Shown: piece by piece, positions 11,796 through 21,720 of the stretch
Position numbering within the stretch: the stretch's first letter is position 1
Layout of the letters: every line of letters starts with the position of its first letter
Source of the DNA: Sequoia sempervirens
Taxonomy: Eukaryota; Streptophyta; Pinopsida; Cupressales; Cupressaceae
Assembly (NCBI GenBank): GCA_007258455.2
Contig: VDFB02193867.1
Span: forward strand, 565,516,206 to 565,580,205
Reading direction: 5' to 3'
DNA length: 64,000 nt
Made by a program: the position numbers and the translations under genes
The notes under the pieces: generated by a model
Database searches by the model: none
Seen by the model: only the letters and a program-made list of their open reading frames with translations
What the model was told of the DNA's origin: nothing

Positions 11796-12986
11796 TGATA
11801 TCAGAGCATCTCAGATTAGCATCAATTAGTTGCAAGTTGAAGACACTCCATTGACTAAGTTTTGCAATCTCCTTTGCACATTGGCTCAATCCAGCTTCAT
11901 TCACTACATAGTTACGGAGTTTCTTTGTGCCACATGCACATCTACAAATTTCTTTGGAGCTATCATTTTCATTGTACTTTACACACAAAAATGAATCATA
12001 TATATCATTTGGGTCTAAATAGTTCCACTGGAACATTAACATCCACATCGAGTGGAGTCCTCTCAAAGCGACGCATCTCTCCAAATTGCTCTCTCTAGTG
12101 TGCATCATATGAGTGTGTAATCTTGTTTACAAGCTACAGCTTAAGGCCTCATAGAGGTGTCTTTTCTCTGCAGTTGATCCTCTCTACACACAGGCCACCA
12201 CTTCCAAATATCCATGGCCGAGATGAGAGATAGAGGAAAGTGTTCGCAGTCAAGAAGGAGACTGCATAAGGAAGAAGTGGCTTTTGTGCCACATTGGGTG
12301 CCATCACCCACTCCACATCTCACGTCGGACTCAGCCCACACGCAGTTTGCACAGAGGCATTTTGGCCTCTTCTCTGCCGCAACGACCTCACACAAAGGTT
12401 GCCTCACTTGTCCAACAGCAATGATCTCTATGCCTATTAGTGAGCTAAATGGTTTTGATGGAGTCAAAGCCCATTTGAGAGTTTGTTAGGAAGTTGTTGT
12501 TGGGAGTCTAGCAGTTGCAGTTATGGAGGAAAAAGTAAATTTGTAGATGCATGCATGTCTCCTAATTATTATGGGGGCTTATATAAGAGAAATTAGGAAG
12601 ATATTCTAAGTGTATTCAGATGATCAGATTCTATATCTAGTTACCGAGTATTTTTTTATCAACCCAATCTAGTTGAGCAAAGCATAATATTTACCAACTG
12701 CAATTTCAAGCATTTGAGAGTATCTTGGAGGTACTCGTGTAGTGGTTTCTTTGACTCTGATCTATATCCTATTGCAATATAAGATCAATCACATTCCTTT
12801 TTCTTCTTCTTCACTCCCTTAATGAGAGACTTGCATTTTGTTTCTCTTTTTTGGAGGAAAGTTTTTCCCACAGGGTTTTCTTTCTTTCTCTTGTTTTTGA
12901 GAGATATTTTGTAAATGAGTACCTACAATGGCACACAACCGAGACTAATGTTTCATAAACTTCCCTAAGCTATGCTTAAGGGGCGG
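11796..12986 (+). other. Internal region of non-autonomous element
   Basis: Begins with a PBS-like TGATATCAGAGC (11796-11807, one mismatch to TGGTATCAGAGC) and ends with the purine tract CTTAAGGGGCGG (12975-12986). Small ORFs at 11862-12098 and 12214-12489 show no retroviral motif. The phrase GGTCTAAATAGTTCCACTGG after an ATG near 11991 resembles the start of a copia gag (polar N terminus) but is not sustained. Confidence 0.7.
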
Positions 12987-13036
12987 TGTTGGTGTATAAC
13001 TCAACATGAGTTATCCTAACATAATCATAGTTAGTA

Positions 13037-13708
13037 CCAAATTTGAAGGTACCAGATTTCCTAGCTCCCCCAACCCAGGTGATGTTAACCTCATATTAGA
13101 CTAGGTTCAATCTGGTGACATTCTTGCTTCAGCAAGAAACGGCATTAGTGACATTTTCAGGGTTTTGAAATGGGCCTATCAAGAAATCAATGATCTTAAT
13201 CAAAGAAATAGGGCTTTGTATAGTAAGTCGAAGGAGTTGGAACTGAAGTTGGCCGCTCTCAGCAAAAAAGAAGGGAAATGGAAAAAGAATAGTATTGGAA
13301 AGGAAGGAGGTGACATTGAGGAAAAGTACAAGTCTCTAGAAGCTGAAATGGTTAAAATTAAAAATAACTTGAAAATAGTCATGGAACAAAACCATAAAAT
13401 GGATAGGCACAATGCCATTATCATCAATGCTATGTCTGAAAAGCTGGAAAAAATGCAACAGGGTTCGCTAGTTGTTGATCTAGAAGAGAACAAGGATAGA
13501 AAGAACGAGGACCAAGGTACTGGTTGTTGATCTAGAAGAGAACAAGGATAGAAAGAACGAGGACCAAGGTATTTTGAAAAGGAACCTTTCCAATCTAAAA
13601 AGGAAAGCACCTCCCACTACCCAGATGGTTCAAATCTTAAAGAGGGGGGTTCAAGATATGAACGAGCTAGAAGTTGAGACTACGGATTTATTAAAGACCC
13701 AAATTTAG
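13037..13708 (+). pseudogene. Coiled-coil ORF of unknown function, 5'-truncated and frameshifted
   Basis: The open frame runs from the insertion edge (KFEGTRFPSS...) with one TAG near 13102, then KWAYQEINDLNQRNRALYS and a charged heptad-like stretch (SKELELKLAALSKKE, EKYKSLEAEMVKIKNNLKIV, MEQNHKMDRHNAII) suggesting a coiled coil. A 52-bp tandem duplication (13471-13522 / 13523-13574) shifts the frame and ends the ORF at 13530. Past it the coding continues, rich in Lys and Arg (RKAPPTTQMVQILKRG), to a TAG at 13706-13708. A coiled coil followed by a basic tail is reminiscent of LINE ORF1 proteins, but no RRM or CCHC is visible. Confidence 0.6.
13471..13574 (+). repeat. 52-bp tandem duplication
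   Basis: Two copies start at 13471 and 13523 (GTTGTTGATCTAGAAGAGAA...). As 52 is not a multiple of 3, it causes the frameshift in the coiled-coil ORF. Confidence 0.9.
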
Positions 13709-14216
13709 ATGTTGTTGGTTTTTTGTTTAGTTTTTCTGGTTATGTGGCCTTCGCTATATTTTTGGTGGCTATGGACTTTTATTGTTGTTGTATTTACAGC
13801 CTTTCCGACTTTGGTGTCTTTAACAATTTTTTCTTTAGCTTGTAAACTTCATGGTTTCGGGTCCCTATAAAACCCATTTTTTCCTCTTTCAAAAACATAA
13901 TCATAGTTAGTAGCTTTCCTCACATGTGGAAAGACTAAGTCTCCTTAGGTGAGTCACTATTCGATGTGTCAAAAATGAGTTGACACATCACTGCTACATA
14001 GAAGGGAGGTTGAACTATTGAGCTAGTCTCATGGGTTCTCATCTACCACCTTTCCTATTCTTGTGGAGTCTTGTTGTAGACTTTGTCTTAAGCTTCACCT
14101 ATAAATACCTTATTGGTTGTAAAGCTAAATATTTGTTTTCAATACATTTCATTTCTTGTACTTGATTTCTCAATTCGATGATCTTGGTTTATGCATATTT
14201 TTCATATGCTCTCACA

Positions 14217-14565
14217 CATTTTCATAGCTTAGACCTCATTGATACATTATCCCATTGAGATCTTGACATCTTGTTACCTTGAGGCCTTATCTTGGCATCA
14301 TTCTTAGACACCATTTACACATCAAAAATCCAAAAAAATAGTCATCTTGCGTACCTAGTCTTGCATACCTTAGTCATACGCATACCAAAGATTTTGACCT
14401 CATTGTAACATTATTCTATTAACATCTTGACACCTTGTCACTTTGAATTTTCATCTTGGTATCATCATTAGACATCTTCTATACTTTGAAAAATCCAAAA
14501 AACATAGTTGCATAGTCATACCTTGGTCATACCTTTGAATATTTGTATCCTTGCATTACCTTTGG
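14217..14565 (+). repeat. Leader tandem repeats, right part
   Basis: Two units of about 160 bp (from TCATTGATACATT near 14239 and TCATTGTAACATT near 14399) continue the series that was interrupted at 5273: GACATCTTG, TTGTNACCTTGA, TCTTGGCATCATTCTTAGACA. Confidence 0.6.
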
Positions 14566-14605
14566 TATCACATCACATATCATCTCCTCCTTTGCAAGTC
14601 TTTTT

Positions 14606-14989
14606 ATGGTTAAAACAAGGTTGCAAAAGAAACAAAAAGAGATGGACTTTTCTCAAGATGATGAGTTTGTCAACCCCTTTGGTAATTCTTCCCATGGGGT
14701 ACCTAAACCACAAAATTCATCTCCCAATCCATTTAAAAAAATCATCATTAGAGACAATGAAGGACATGTCACTCTAGAGGAAGTAGAGGTTATCACACAA
14801 GACCTTGAAATACCCTCTTTTGTGGATGAAATAGTGGCATTAGACCCCCAACGCTTCCTAGCTAAATTATTACATAAAGGAGCCACACTACCCCATAGTT
14901 TTGATGTCAATGCATTACAAGCAATGCCTACTCCAAAAAAACAAAACCAAGGACATGATACACCTACCTCCAGTGGCTCCATCGCATAA
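14606..14989 (+). CDS. Gypsy gag N-terminal ORF
   Basis: 127 codons from MVKTRLQKKQKEMDFSQDD to a stop at 14987-14989. The start is chosen at 14606 because the upstream extension is leader-like. The sequence is hydrophilic with a basic N terminus and a block VTLEEVEVITQDLEI. The position right after the leader repeats and upstream of a gag-like domain (15674) makes it the gag N terminus of the plus-strand gypsy element. No enzymatic motif. It ends in GHDTPTSSGSIA, likely by a point stop within a longer gag. Confidence 0.55.
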   Translation: MVKTRLQKKQKEMDFSQDDEFVNPFGNSSHGVPKPQNSSPNPFKKIIIRDNEGHVTLEEVEVITQDLEIPSFVDEIVALDPQRFLAKLLHKGATLPHSFDVNALQAMPTPKKQNQGHDTPTSSGSIA

Positions 14990-15876
14990 GTCAATACTTC
15001 CATACCACTAGGAGGCTCCACACAAGACTCAACTACAATCCATACATCACCATTTGGCACCCAAAAAATGACACAAGGAATGACACACAACACAACCCTT
15101 TGGCACATCATTCAATCCTTTTTCCACATCTAAAGGGGCATCATCATCCACTCCTTTTTTCATGGGTCTAAATAAGACAAGCAAGAGACCTAAGATTGTT
15201 GTTAATGGCCCTAAAGATCCCACATCAAATTCTATAACAAACATAGGGACCTATCAACATACCCTCACATCACAACAAGGGCCTACTCCTAGTATGCATG
15301 CATAACATCAAAATATCTAAGGTTCTACCCCAAACAAAACACAAGTTCCTTTTACACAACATGGCAACCAAAACTTACACATGGTCACACTTTTGCAAGT
15401 TCATGGTAACCACAATCCAATCCCACTTACACAAATCAAATTCTAACCTTCAACCAAAACATTCATAACCAAATTCCATCTTTCACCCATCATATGCAAA
15501 ACCAAAACCCATCATATGCATACATGTCCAATCAAAATCCATCTCACAACATTGGATTACAACATGCCAACATTTCCTAACAACTCAAATGCTTATCGTG
15601 CAACAACAAATAGATAACATGCAAATATCCAATAAGAAGACTTACTCTACAAAAGACTTATGTCTATATCCATTTGACAAATACTATGCATGCTCCCTTC
15701 ATGCATGGCTATGTCATCCCTAACTTTCCTAAATATAGAGGGAAGGGAAACCCTATCAAACATGTGAGATATTTTTCTACAACTTGTATAGACATTGCAT
15801 ATGAACATACATATCTAATGAGACGATTCCCAAGAATTCTTAAAAGGACAAGCACTTGAGTGGTTTTCACACCTAC
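14990..15876 (+). pseudogene. Degenerate gag with retrotransposon gag domain start
   Basis: Broken frames rich in Asn, Gln, Pro and His are followed at 15674-15876 by PNFPKYRGKGNPIKHVRYFS, YEHTYLMRRFPRILK and (after a one-base slip) ALEWFSHL. This pattern (F.KY.G..P..H...F, R.FP..L...AL.WF) is the Retrotrans_gag core of gypsy elements. It is cut by the N gap. Confidence 0.65.
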
Positions 15877-15976
15877 NNNNNNNNNNNNNNNNNNNNNNNN
15901 NNNNNNNNNNNNNNNNNNNNNNNNNNNNNNNNNNNNNNNNNNNNNNNNNNNNNNNNNNNNNNNNNNNNNNNNNNNN
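15877..15976. other. 100-N scaffold gap
   Basis: One hundred N, the conventional size for a gap of unknown length. A gag domain ends on the left and a second, different gag domain begins about 740 bp to the right, so two elements may be joined here. Confidence 0.98.
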
Positions 15977-16699
15977 TTGTGGATCTTTGGTTATCTAGAG
16001 CTTCCACTCCTAGTATTGACACTAGTACACTAGGCATGGATAATACCATTAGCAACTCTTTACCTTCAGGTAGTATGCATCAACCAAGGACTAATGATAT
16101 CCCGCACAAGAAAATAATTCAACTTAATGAGGATTTAGTCAACCTACAACACCAAGTTAGCCTTGAAAACATTTCCGCTACTGCAATTCCTATACAATAG
16201 AAAACATTCAATGCATGCTTGAAAGTGATGAAGTCCTTGACCTTGTGAGAAACATAGTTCAAATCTTTGGAAAACATCTTCCTTCAACCTCTAGTGCTCC
16301 TATAACAACAAACAATGTTGCCAACCAAGGAGGAACTCAAATTCCTCCTCCCTCAACAATAGCCTCAATACCTAACTATACCACTTCTTAAGTCACAACA
16401 AAAATGCAACAAGTTAATAATGTGATTCCTTCCTTGAATATTCCTTTTAGCATCCCTAGTTCCTATGTGGCATCACATGTTCTATCTTCTACCACATTAC
16501 CACCTATAAGAATTCCATTCAATTTTCCTACATATACATACACTCCATCACCACTTTCACTTCCCCCTCATACCACTTGTAATGATCCTCTCATAACACA
16601 ACTTTTCTAAATTTTTCCATCCATGCAAAGGAAAATATCCACTATAAACCAATACTAGAATGACCCACCCATGTATATTACATCAGAAGTAGCCCATTT
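15977..16699 (+). pseudogene. Gag N-terminal, Pro/Ser/Thr-rich region
   Basis: Open from the gap: LSRASTPSIDTSTLGMDNTI... with a heptad-like stretch KKIIQLNEDLVNLQHQVSLE, stop at 16198, then another frame with PSLNIPFSIPSS and PPIRIPFNFPTYTYTPSPL to 16610. It is low-complexity and probably the disordered N terminus of the gag that follows. Confidence 0.5.
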
Positions 16700-17591
16700 T
16701 CCTTGGAGATATTGAAAAAACCTATGCCACAAGGAGTAGAGGTGCCTATATTTGAGAAATATGCAGGGAAGGGAGATCCTTCTAACCATGTTAATTCCTA
16801 CATTGCCTTATGTAGTGTTTTTTCGTTGATGATAAATTGTTGGAAAAACTCTTTCCTAGGTCCTTAAAGATACTTCCTTGGAATGGTTTTCCTCTTTACC
16901 GAACAATTCAATTCATTCATTCAATGAACTTTTTGATACATTTGTAAAGCATTTATAAGTGCGTATGAATCCCAATAAAACCTTGGCCAATTTGATAAGA
17001 TGCAAGCAAAATGAGGAAGAAAAGGTAACTAATTTTATCTCATGCTAACAATCACTTTATTCTTGAATCGATGTCAAGATCCTCGACCCACACCTTGAAA
17101 AGATGTTTATAGAAAACTTGCAAACTAAAATTCACAAGAAGTTAACTATGATAAAGTTCCCATCCTCCATGCACTTGTGTACTGACCTTTGTGATTATCA
17201 AAATTCAATTAGTAGTCGAGATACAAGGTCCACTTCTAGGTGAATTGAGAAATCTGATCCCACCAACCAAAACAATTCCTAACCATTTAGAAAGAATAAT
17301 AAAAGGTTCCTTCAATTTAATCCTCCTCAACTAGCAACTCAAAATTCGAATAACCAAATAGCCACTATTAAAACCTTGGTGCCCTTTAGTTATGGAGATC
17401 TGAAAAGACAATTCACACCCTTACCCAACACCCTTCATAACACAATGTCCCAAATTTTACAACAACAAATAATTACCTTGCCTCCTATCAAAACACCTAA
17501 CCCTACTAAGCCTTTACCCTTGAGCTTCAAATCAAATGCTTATTTCCACTATGATCGACAAAATGGACATGACACAAAATATTGCAAGTAG
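16700..17591 (+). pseudogene. Gypsy gag core and zinc-finger remnant
   Basis: Across two frames: VPIFEKYAGKGDPSNHVNSY, LLEKLFPRSLKDTSLEWFSS, SFNELFDTFVKHL, a classic Retrotrans_gag core. Later come VPFSYGDLKRQFTPLPNTLH and YFHYDRQNGHDTKYCK, a decayed version of the CX2H...GHxTxxC finger of Tat-type gag (the first Cys is Tyr). Several TAG/TAA stops occur. Structural protein of the particle when intact. Confidence 0.75.
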
Positions 17592-18420
17592 CAGAAACAT
17601 CTTGTGTAAGACCTCATTGATTCCGGTTGTTTATCTGTTGCAGGTGGTAGTAATCAAGTAAATAAGTTTGTTTCCCCTCCAAACCAAAACTTACAAATTT
17701 TCACTAATCCAATTCCTAAGAATAATATTTCATTTGGCAAAGCTAGTGAAACTATACAAAATGATGTGATGAATGTTGATACAGATGATGAACATAATGA
17801 TTGTATCCTAAATGATATCAATGTTAATCCTATGGATGAAATGGTTGGGGAAATAGATGTTATCCCTTGTAAGGGCCGACCTAAGAATCCTCTTGATATT
17901 GCTTTCTCCTCTAAGGATATAATTAAAAATGCACCTGATGGTCCTCTTTACATAGCCAACCATATCTATGACAAGCCCACTAATGGGATACTAATAGATC
18001 CTGCCTATGGAGAGAATGTGATCACTGGGGAATTTTTAGTATTGCATGAACTTTATCAAGATGAATATGATAAATCGAAAGCATGGATCAAGATGCACAA
18101 TGGTTTTTCTTTCCCTACAATAGGGTCGATCACCCTTCCATTACAAATATGACCAAAAATAGATGTCACATTCTCCATCATCTCGCAGTTAGACCAATTT
18201 CACTTGAGGCTAGGCCATCCATGGCTTCTCTCAATGAAAGTTGTCCCAGACTCGGTTGTGCACAAATGCTTAAATTTTCCATTTGATAATGAAATATTCA
18301 CCGTTCACCATAGCGGCTTTAACCCCTTGTCTTCCAAAGGAAACTTTTCCTTAGAAGCCTCTTTTCCTGAGCCCATGGAACCTATAATTCCATGACATGA
18401 CTTCTTTTTCATATCTTACC
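17592..18420 (+). pseudogene. Gypsy protease-like domain
   Basis: The 17766-18152 frame contains KGRPKNPLDIAFSSKDIIK and GILIDPAYGENVIT, aligned with the catalytic D-x-G-A plus hydrophobic block of retropepsins, but here the motif reads DPAY. After a frame shift, LRLGHPWLLSMKVVPDSVVH and KCLNFPFDNEIFTVH match the L.GRPWL....VPS..H..LKF block. The catalytic Asp is kept but the Gly after it is not, so activity is doubtful. No RT follows. Confidence 0.6.
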
Positions 18421-19199
18421 AAAAATTCAAAGCAAAGAAAATAGCTGAATTATCCCTAAGAAACATGTATGCTTCCATTTTTGCACCTCCCATACTTGAT
18501 GAAACCATGATTGTACCTAAACAAGAACGAAACAATCAAGACCGACCAAAGACAAAACCTTCACCTACATTGTCCAAATGACTAAGAGACACTGAAAGCA
18601 ACTCCATCATGCCTCCTCGAATAAAACAAGTTTACAAGGAAAAAGAGAAAGTGGATGACCAACCTCCTATGGTTCCTTCTATTCCTCCCCTCAGGGAAGA
18701 AAAGAAACCTATGGTTGATCAACCCACTCCTTCACCAACACAACTTGAAAAAAAAGCCAGAAGAAATAGAGGTGCTTGAGAGTGTAGGTGTAGACGTTGT
18801 ACCCTTTCTCACAAGTTATATGAAGATTTAAGTAAATAAAATCAAAATCCAAACTTGACTGAAGCAATGCATGATAATTCTCCTCCCCACCTACTACCAA
18901 GTGATCAAATACAAAAATCACAACAAGAGTTGCACTCTTCATTAGATATTATCATGTATCCTCCTGTTGTGATTAATTTGGATGACAATTACAAGATCAC
19001 TAAAATTGAGGAAGAGGTGCATAATGAATTGAACACATTATTTTCCTCTTTGATGAGCTTAAACGAGCAAACTCCTATACATAGTGATGAACCTAGTAAT
19101 TATCTTGGTTTAGAACTTGCTGTTGTCCCTTTAGCTAGCCATTCACCTTCAGAATATAATGAACATGATTGGGAGGTGGATGACTTGCTCGATGATTGA
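18421..19199 (+). pseudogene. C-terminal region of gag-protease polyprotein
   Basis: Broken frames (AELSLRNMYASIFAPPILDE; VDDQPPMVPSIPPLREEKKP) lead into a clean 18855-19199 frame ending in HDWEVDDLLDD and a TGA. The segment is acidic, with no recognised domain. The end is clean and followed by a non-coding T-rich stretch, so the element seems to encode gag and protease but no RT or integrase. Confidence 0.5.
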
Positions 19200-20946
19200 C
19201 TCGCATTTTCCTTACTAGTCTTTTGCAATTTATTTTTCTTATTTTTTTCTTTTGTGTGGTTGCATGTGCATAATGTGATCCCTCGTGATGTTTTGTTTGA
19301 TGTTCTCTCTCTTTGTGATATTCCTCTATTTTTACCTTCATTCTTCTCTATGTGGTGCATCGCTTTTTCCTTGTTCTTTTTCTTTTTCTTTTTCTTGTGT
19401 TTTTCCTTTTGGGGATGACGTAAGGCATTGAGACATCTAGGTCTCTTTCATGTTGACCCAAAAGGATTTATTTTTTCTTTTTCTTTTCCTTTTTCTTGTG
19501 TTTTCCTTTTGGGGATGATGCAAGGCATTGAAGTTATTCATGTCTCCTTCATGCTCGCCAAAATCGTTTCCCTTTTTATTTTTCCTTTTCTTTTCATTTG
19601 TCGTGTTTCCTTTTTGAGGATGGCCTTAAAGTTGTTGAGACACCCTATGTCTCTTCCATGTTGACCCACAATATTTTTCTTTGTTTTCCGGCTCTCTTTT
19701 GTGTCATTCTTCCAATTCCTATGTATTTGGGGATGATGTGATTCTGAGCTCCCTTACAAAACATTGTAGCGAAAAAGCCAACCCCAAATCCATAGATCCC
19801 TTATGTGTTTGGTGTTTCTCATTTTGAAACCCCTCTCTTTTCTTTTCTCTTGCACTTACAGCTTTGCCAAGAAACATATGACTTGGCATAGGGCTTTCCA
19901 AGTTTTCTCTCATGTCTTCTTTCTTATTTGCATTTTTCATTTTTTCTACTTTAAAGTAATTGCTCACAATAGGGTGTTTAGCAGTTCCTTTAAAGTGGCG
20001 GCATACATTGGCATTATTCTTTTATATTTTCCTTTTTCTTGGTTCTTAGCGCAACCTTCTTCATACAATGTGTTTGTTGCTTTGTGGATGAACTTGGTTG
20101 TAGTGTCCTTCAAGAGTGTGATCTATCTTAGCATATTTAAATCCTCTTAGTGTCCTGATGTGACACACTGCATCCCCTAAGTTGTGAATCTTCTATTCTC
20201 TGATTGGTCCTCTCTTGGAGACATTAGGCATAATGTTCCATAAGTTAAAGTCCTCACATGAACTAAGAAAGAATCCTTCAAACACTCTTTGCATGTCACA
20301 TTTTACATTTGTTGTTATATGGACACCTTGCATAACATAACTTGCATGCTTGTGGAGCCATCACATTTGTTCATGAGCTCCAGCATACAAAAGTTTTCTT
20401 GTTTCATGAAGCTCGAAGGCATTTTCCTTTGTGGTGCCTTATTAAAAGTTATCGGGGAGGTATAACTTTTGGTATGGTTGAGTGGGAAGCCATTATGAGG
20501 CATGAATTTTCCCATAGTGACACATGTGTGTGAGTGCATACCAACCATGAGTATATGTTTCTCACCCTTTTGGGATTTATCACCCGACGGACAGCCATGA
20601 GTTTCATCGCCTTAGAGTGAGTATGCATTTTCTGGACAAACAACCTAGATCTGATCCACGTCGAGATGGACAAACAATTGAAGCTTGATCTGATTCTCTC
20701 TCTTCTTTCTTTCTTTTCTCCTTTTTCATCTTTGGCAGTGTATGATTGGCCTTGTCATGTGTGTTCCTTTGTGCTTATGTTTGGTTCACCATGGGATCTT
20801 GATCCTAAGGGATTGATCACCCTTCTTGATTTTTGTTGTCTCATCTTGCCAGCATGGGTGCATTTGGATCCCTCTTGATGTGCATTTTTTCCTACTTTAG
20901 TGTGAGTTTGAAGCAAGTTCCTCCTCTCACTAAAGTGGGGGCTAAA
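19200..20946 (+). other. Gypsy 3' region with tandem repeats and polypurine tract
   Basis: Three ~100-bp units around TTTTCCTTTTGGGGATGA occur near 19400, 19501 and 19605, each followed by a CATGTTGACCCA-like word. The remainder (19800-20900) is collinear with 23870-25360 (CTTTAAAGTAATT..TCACAA; GCATACATTGGCAT), so it is the 3' untranslated region of a family present twice here. A purine tract AAAGTGGGGG (20932-20941) precedes the LTR. Confidence 0.7.
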
Positions 20947-21720
20947 TGTAGCATAGAAAAATGGATCTTTGGACATTTTCACGCTCATTTGGGTCCTTCT
21001 TGTGGATGTTGGCTTAGTTTTGCCTTGATTTAGTGTTGTAATGTGGTTAATACATTCACATTAGGTCTTGGGCCCTTGTGAACTAATAAGGATTTTAATG
21101 GTACCTTACCTAATGTTGTGAAGTGTTGTAACACACTTTCACACTTTTCTAGGGTCTTATTAATGTATTTCACCTAAATAACCTCTTTTTATCATTTACA
21201 AAGCCTTATTTCAAAGTGTTGTAACAAAATTTCACACTTTTCTAGGCTTTTCATTAATAATTGGGCTTTCTTATGCTTTAATTGGTCCCATTTTACATCT
21301 ATAGGCCTTACTTATAAGTATTTTTGAGAATAAACTCGTTAAACATCATTTAAAACATTTAAATCCCAAAACCCACCTCAAATGCCTAAGGTGGGACCCA
21401 TTTTCTATTTTGAGTGAATGAGTCCCCTTTGGTGGGACCCATTCACCCAGAGTGGCAAATGAGTCCCCTTTGGCTCAAAATTCAAAGTCAATTCAAATTT
21501 CTAGTGAGTTTTTATTTTTTAGATCTAAGGTCGGCCTGTGATGATGTATTTTCGAGAATTATTATATAATAAAGTATAAATACAAGGTTTTTCTACTCAT
21601 TTCACCTCCCCAATCAATCTATCAAGCATTCTAAGCATTCAAGCATTTTCAAGTCTACATCCATTAGAGCCATTACTTGCATGTTTGTAACATTCTACTT
21701 CAATGTTTGGTGAGTTGTAG
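20947..21720 (+). repeat. Gypsy LTR A (right edge approximate)
   Basis: It starts TGTAGCATAG after the purine tract. It contains TATAAATA at 21575 and the hairpin-like motif at 21432-21467. Internal words (GGGCCCTTGTGAACTAA, GTTGTAAAGTGT-like) recur in LTR B and in the inverted LTR ending at 57880. The 3' edge was not found because no PBS is evident. Confidence 0.7.

Larger units (their letters stand above)
13037..13893 (+). mobile_element. Short non-LTR retroposon with coiled-coil ORF
   Basis: The insert is flanked by the 19-bp direct repeat AACATAATCATAGTTAGTA (13018-13036 and 13894-13912) and ends in CTTTCAAAAA, a short A tail. These are target-primed reverse transcription hallmarks. Inside are a coding segment and a ~180-bp T-rich 3' tail ending near GGTTTCGGGTCCCTATAAAA. 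There is no endonuclease or RT. It may be a 5'-truncated LINE ORF1-only element or a retrocopy of a host mRNA; the 3' tail resembles LINE tails more. Confidence 0.8.
5274..14216 (+). mobile_element. Non-autonomous LTR retrotransposon (~1.9 kb) interrupted twice
   Basis: Removing the two insertions leaves 354-bp LTRs (5274-5446 + 11615-11795, and 12987-13036 + 13913-14216) around 1191 bp of internal sequence. A PBS-like TGATATCAGAGC follows the left LTR at 11796 and a purine tract CTTAAGGGGCGG precedes the right LTR. The internal part shows no gag, protease, RT or integrase, so mobilisation in trans is inferred. By hand count the LTRs differ at about 12 positions plus an inverted 7-bp loop. 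Flanks CATTG (5269-5273) and CATTT (14217-14221) are a possible imperfect 5-bp target duplication. Confidence 0.85.
12987..14216 (+). repeat. Right LTR of non-autonomous element, interrupted
   Basis: The LTR is 12987-13036 plus 13913-14216 (354 bp), split by a retroposon with a 19-bp target duplication. The 9-bp inverted repeat is at 13964-13988 with loop AAATGAG, the exact reverse complement of the left-LTR loop. Confidence 0.9.

Noticed and set aside
13200..13610. Minus-strand 136-codon ORF with Phe/Ser-rich sequence
   Set aside because: Antisense shadow of the coiled-coil ORF; no motif.
19719..19967. Lys-rich ORFs around 19.1-20.0 kb
   Set aside because: They arise from T-rich tandem repeats in the 3' region, in antisense frames.
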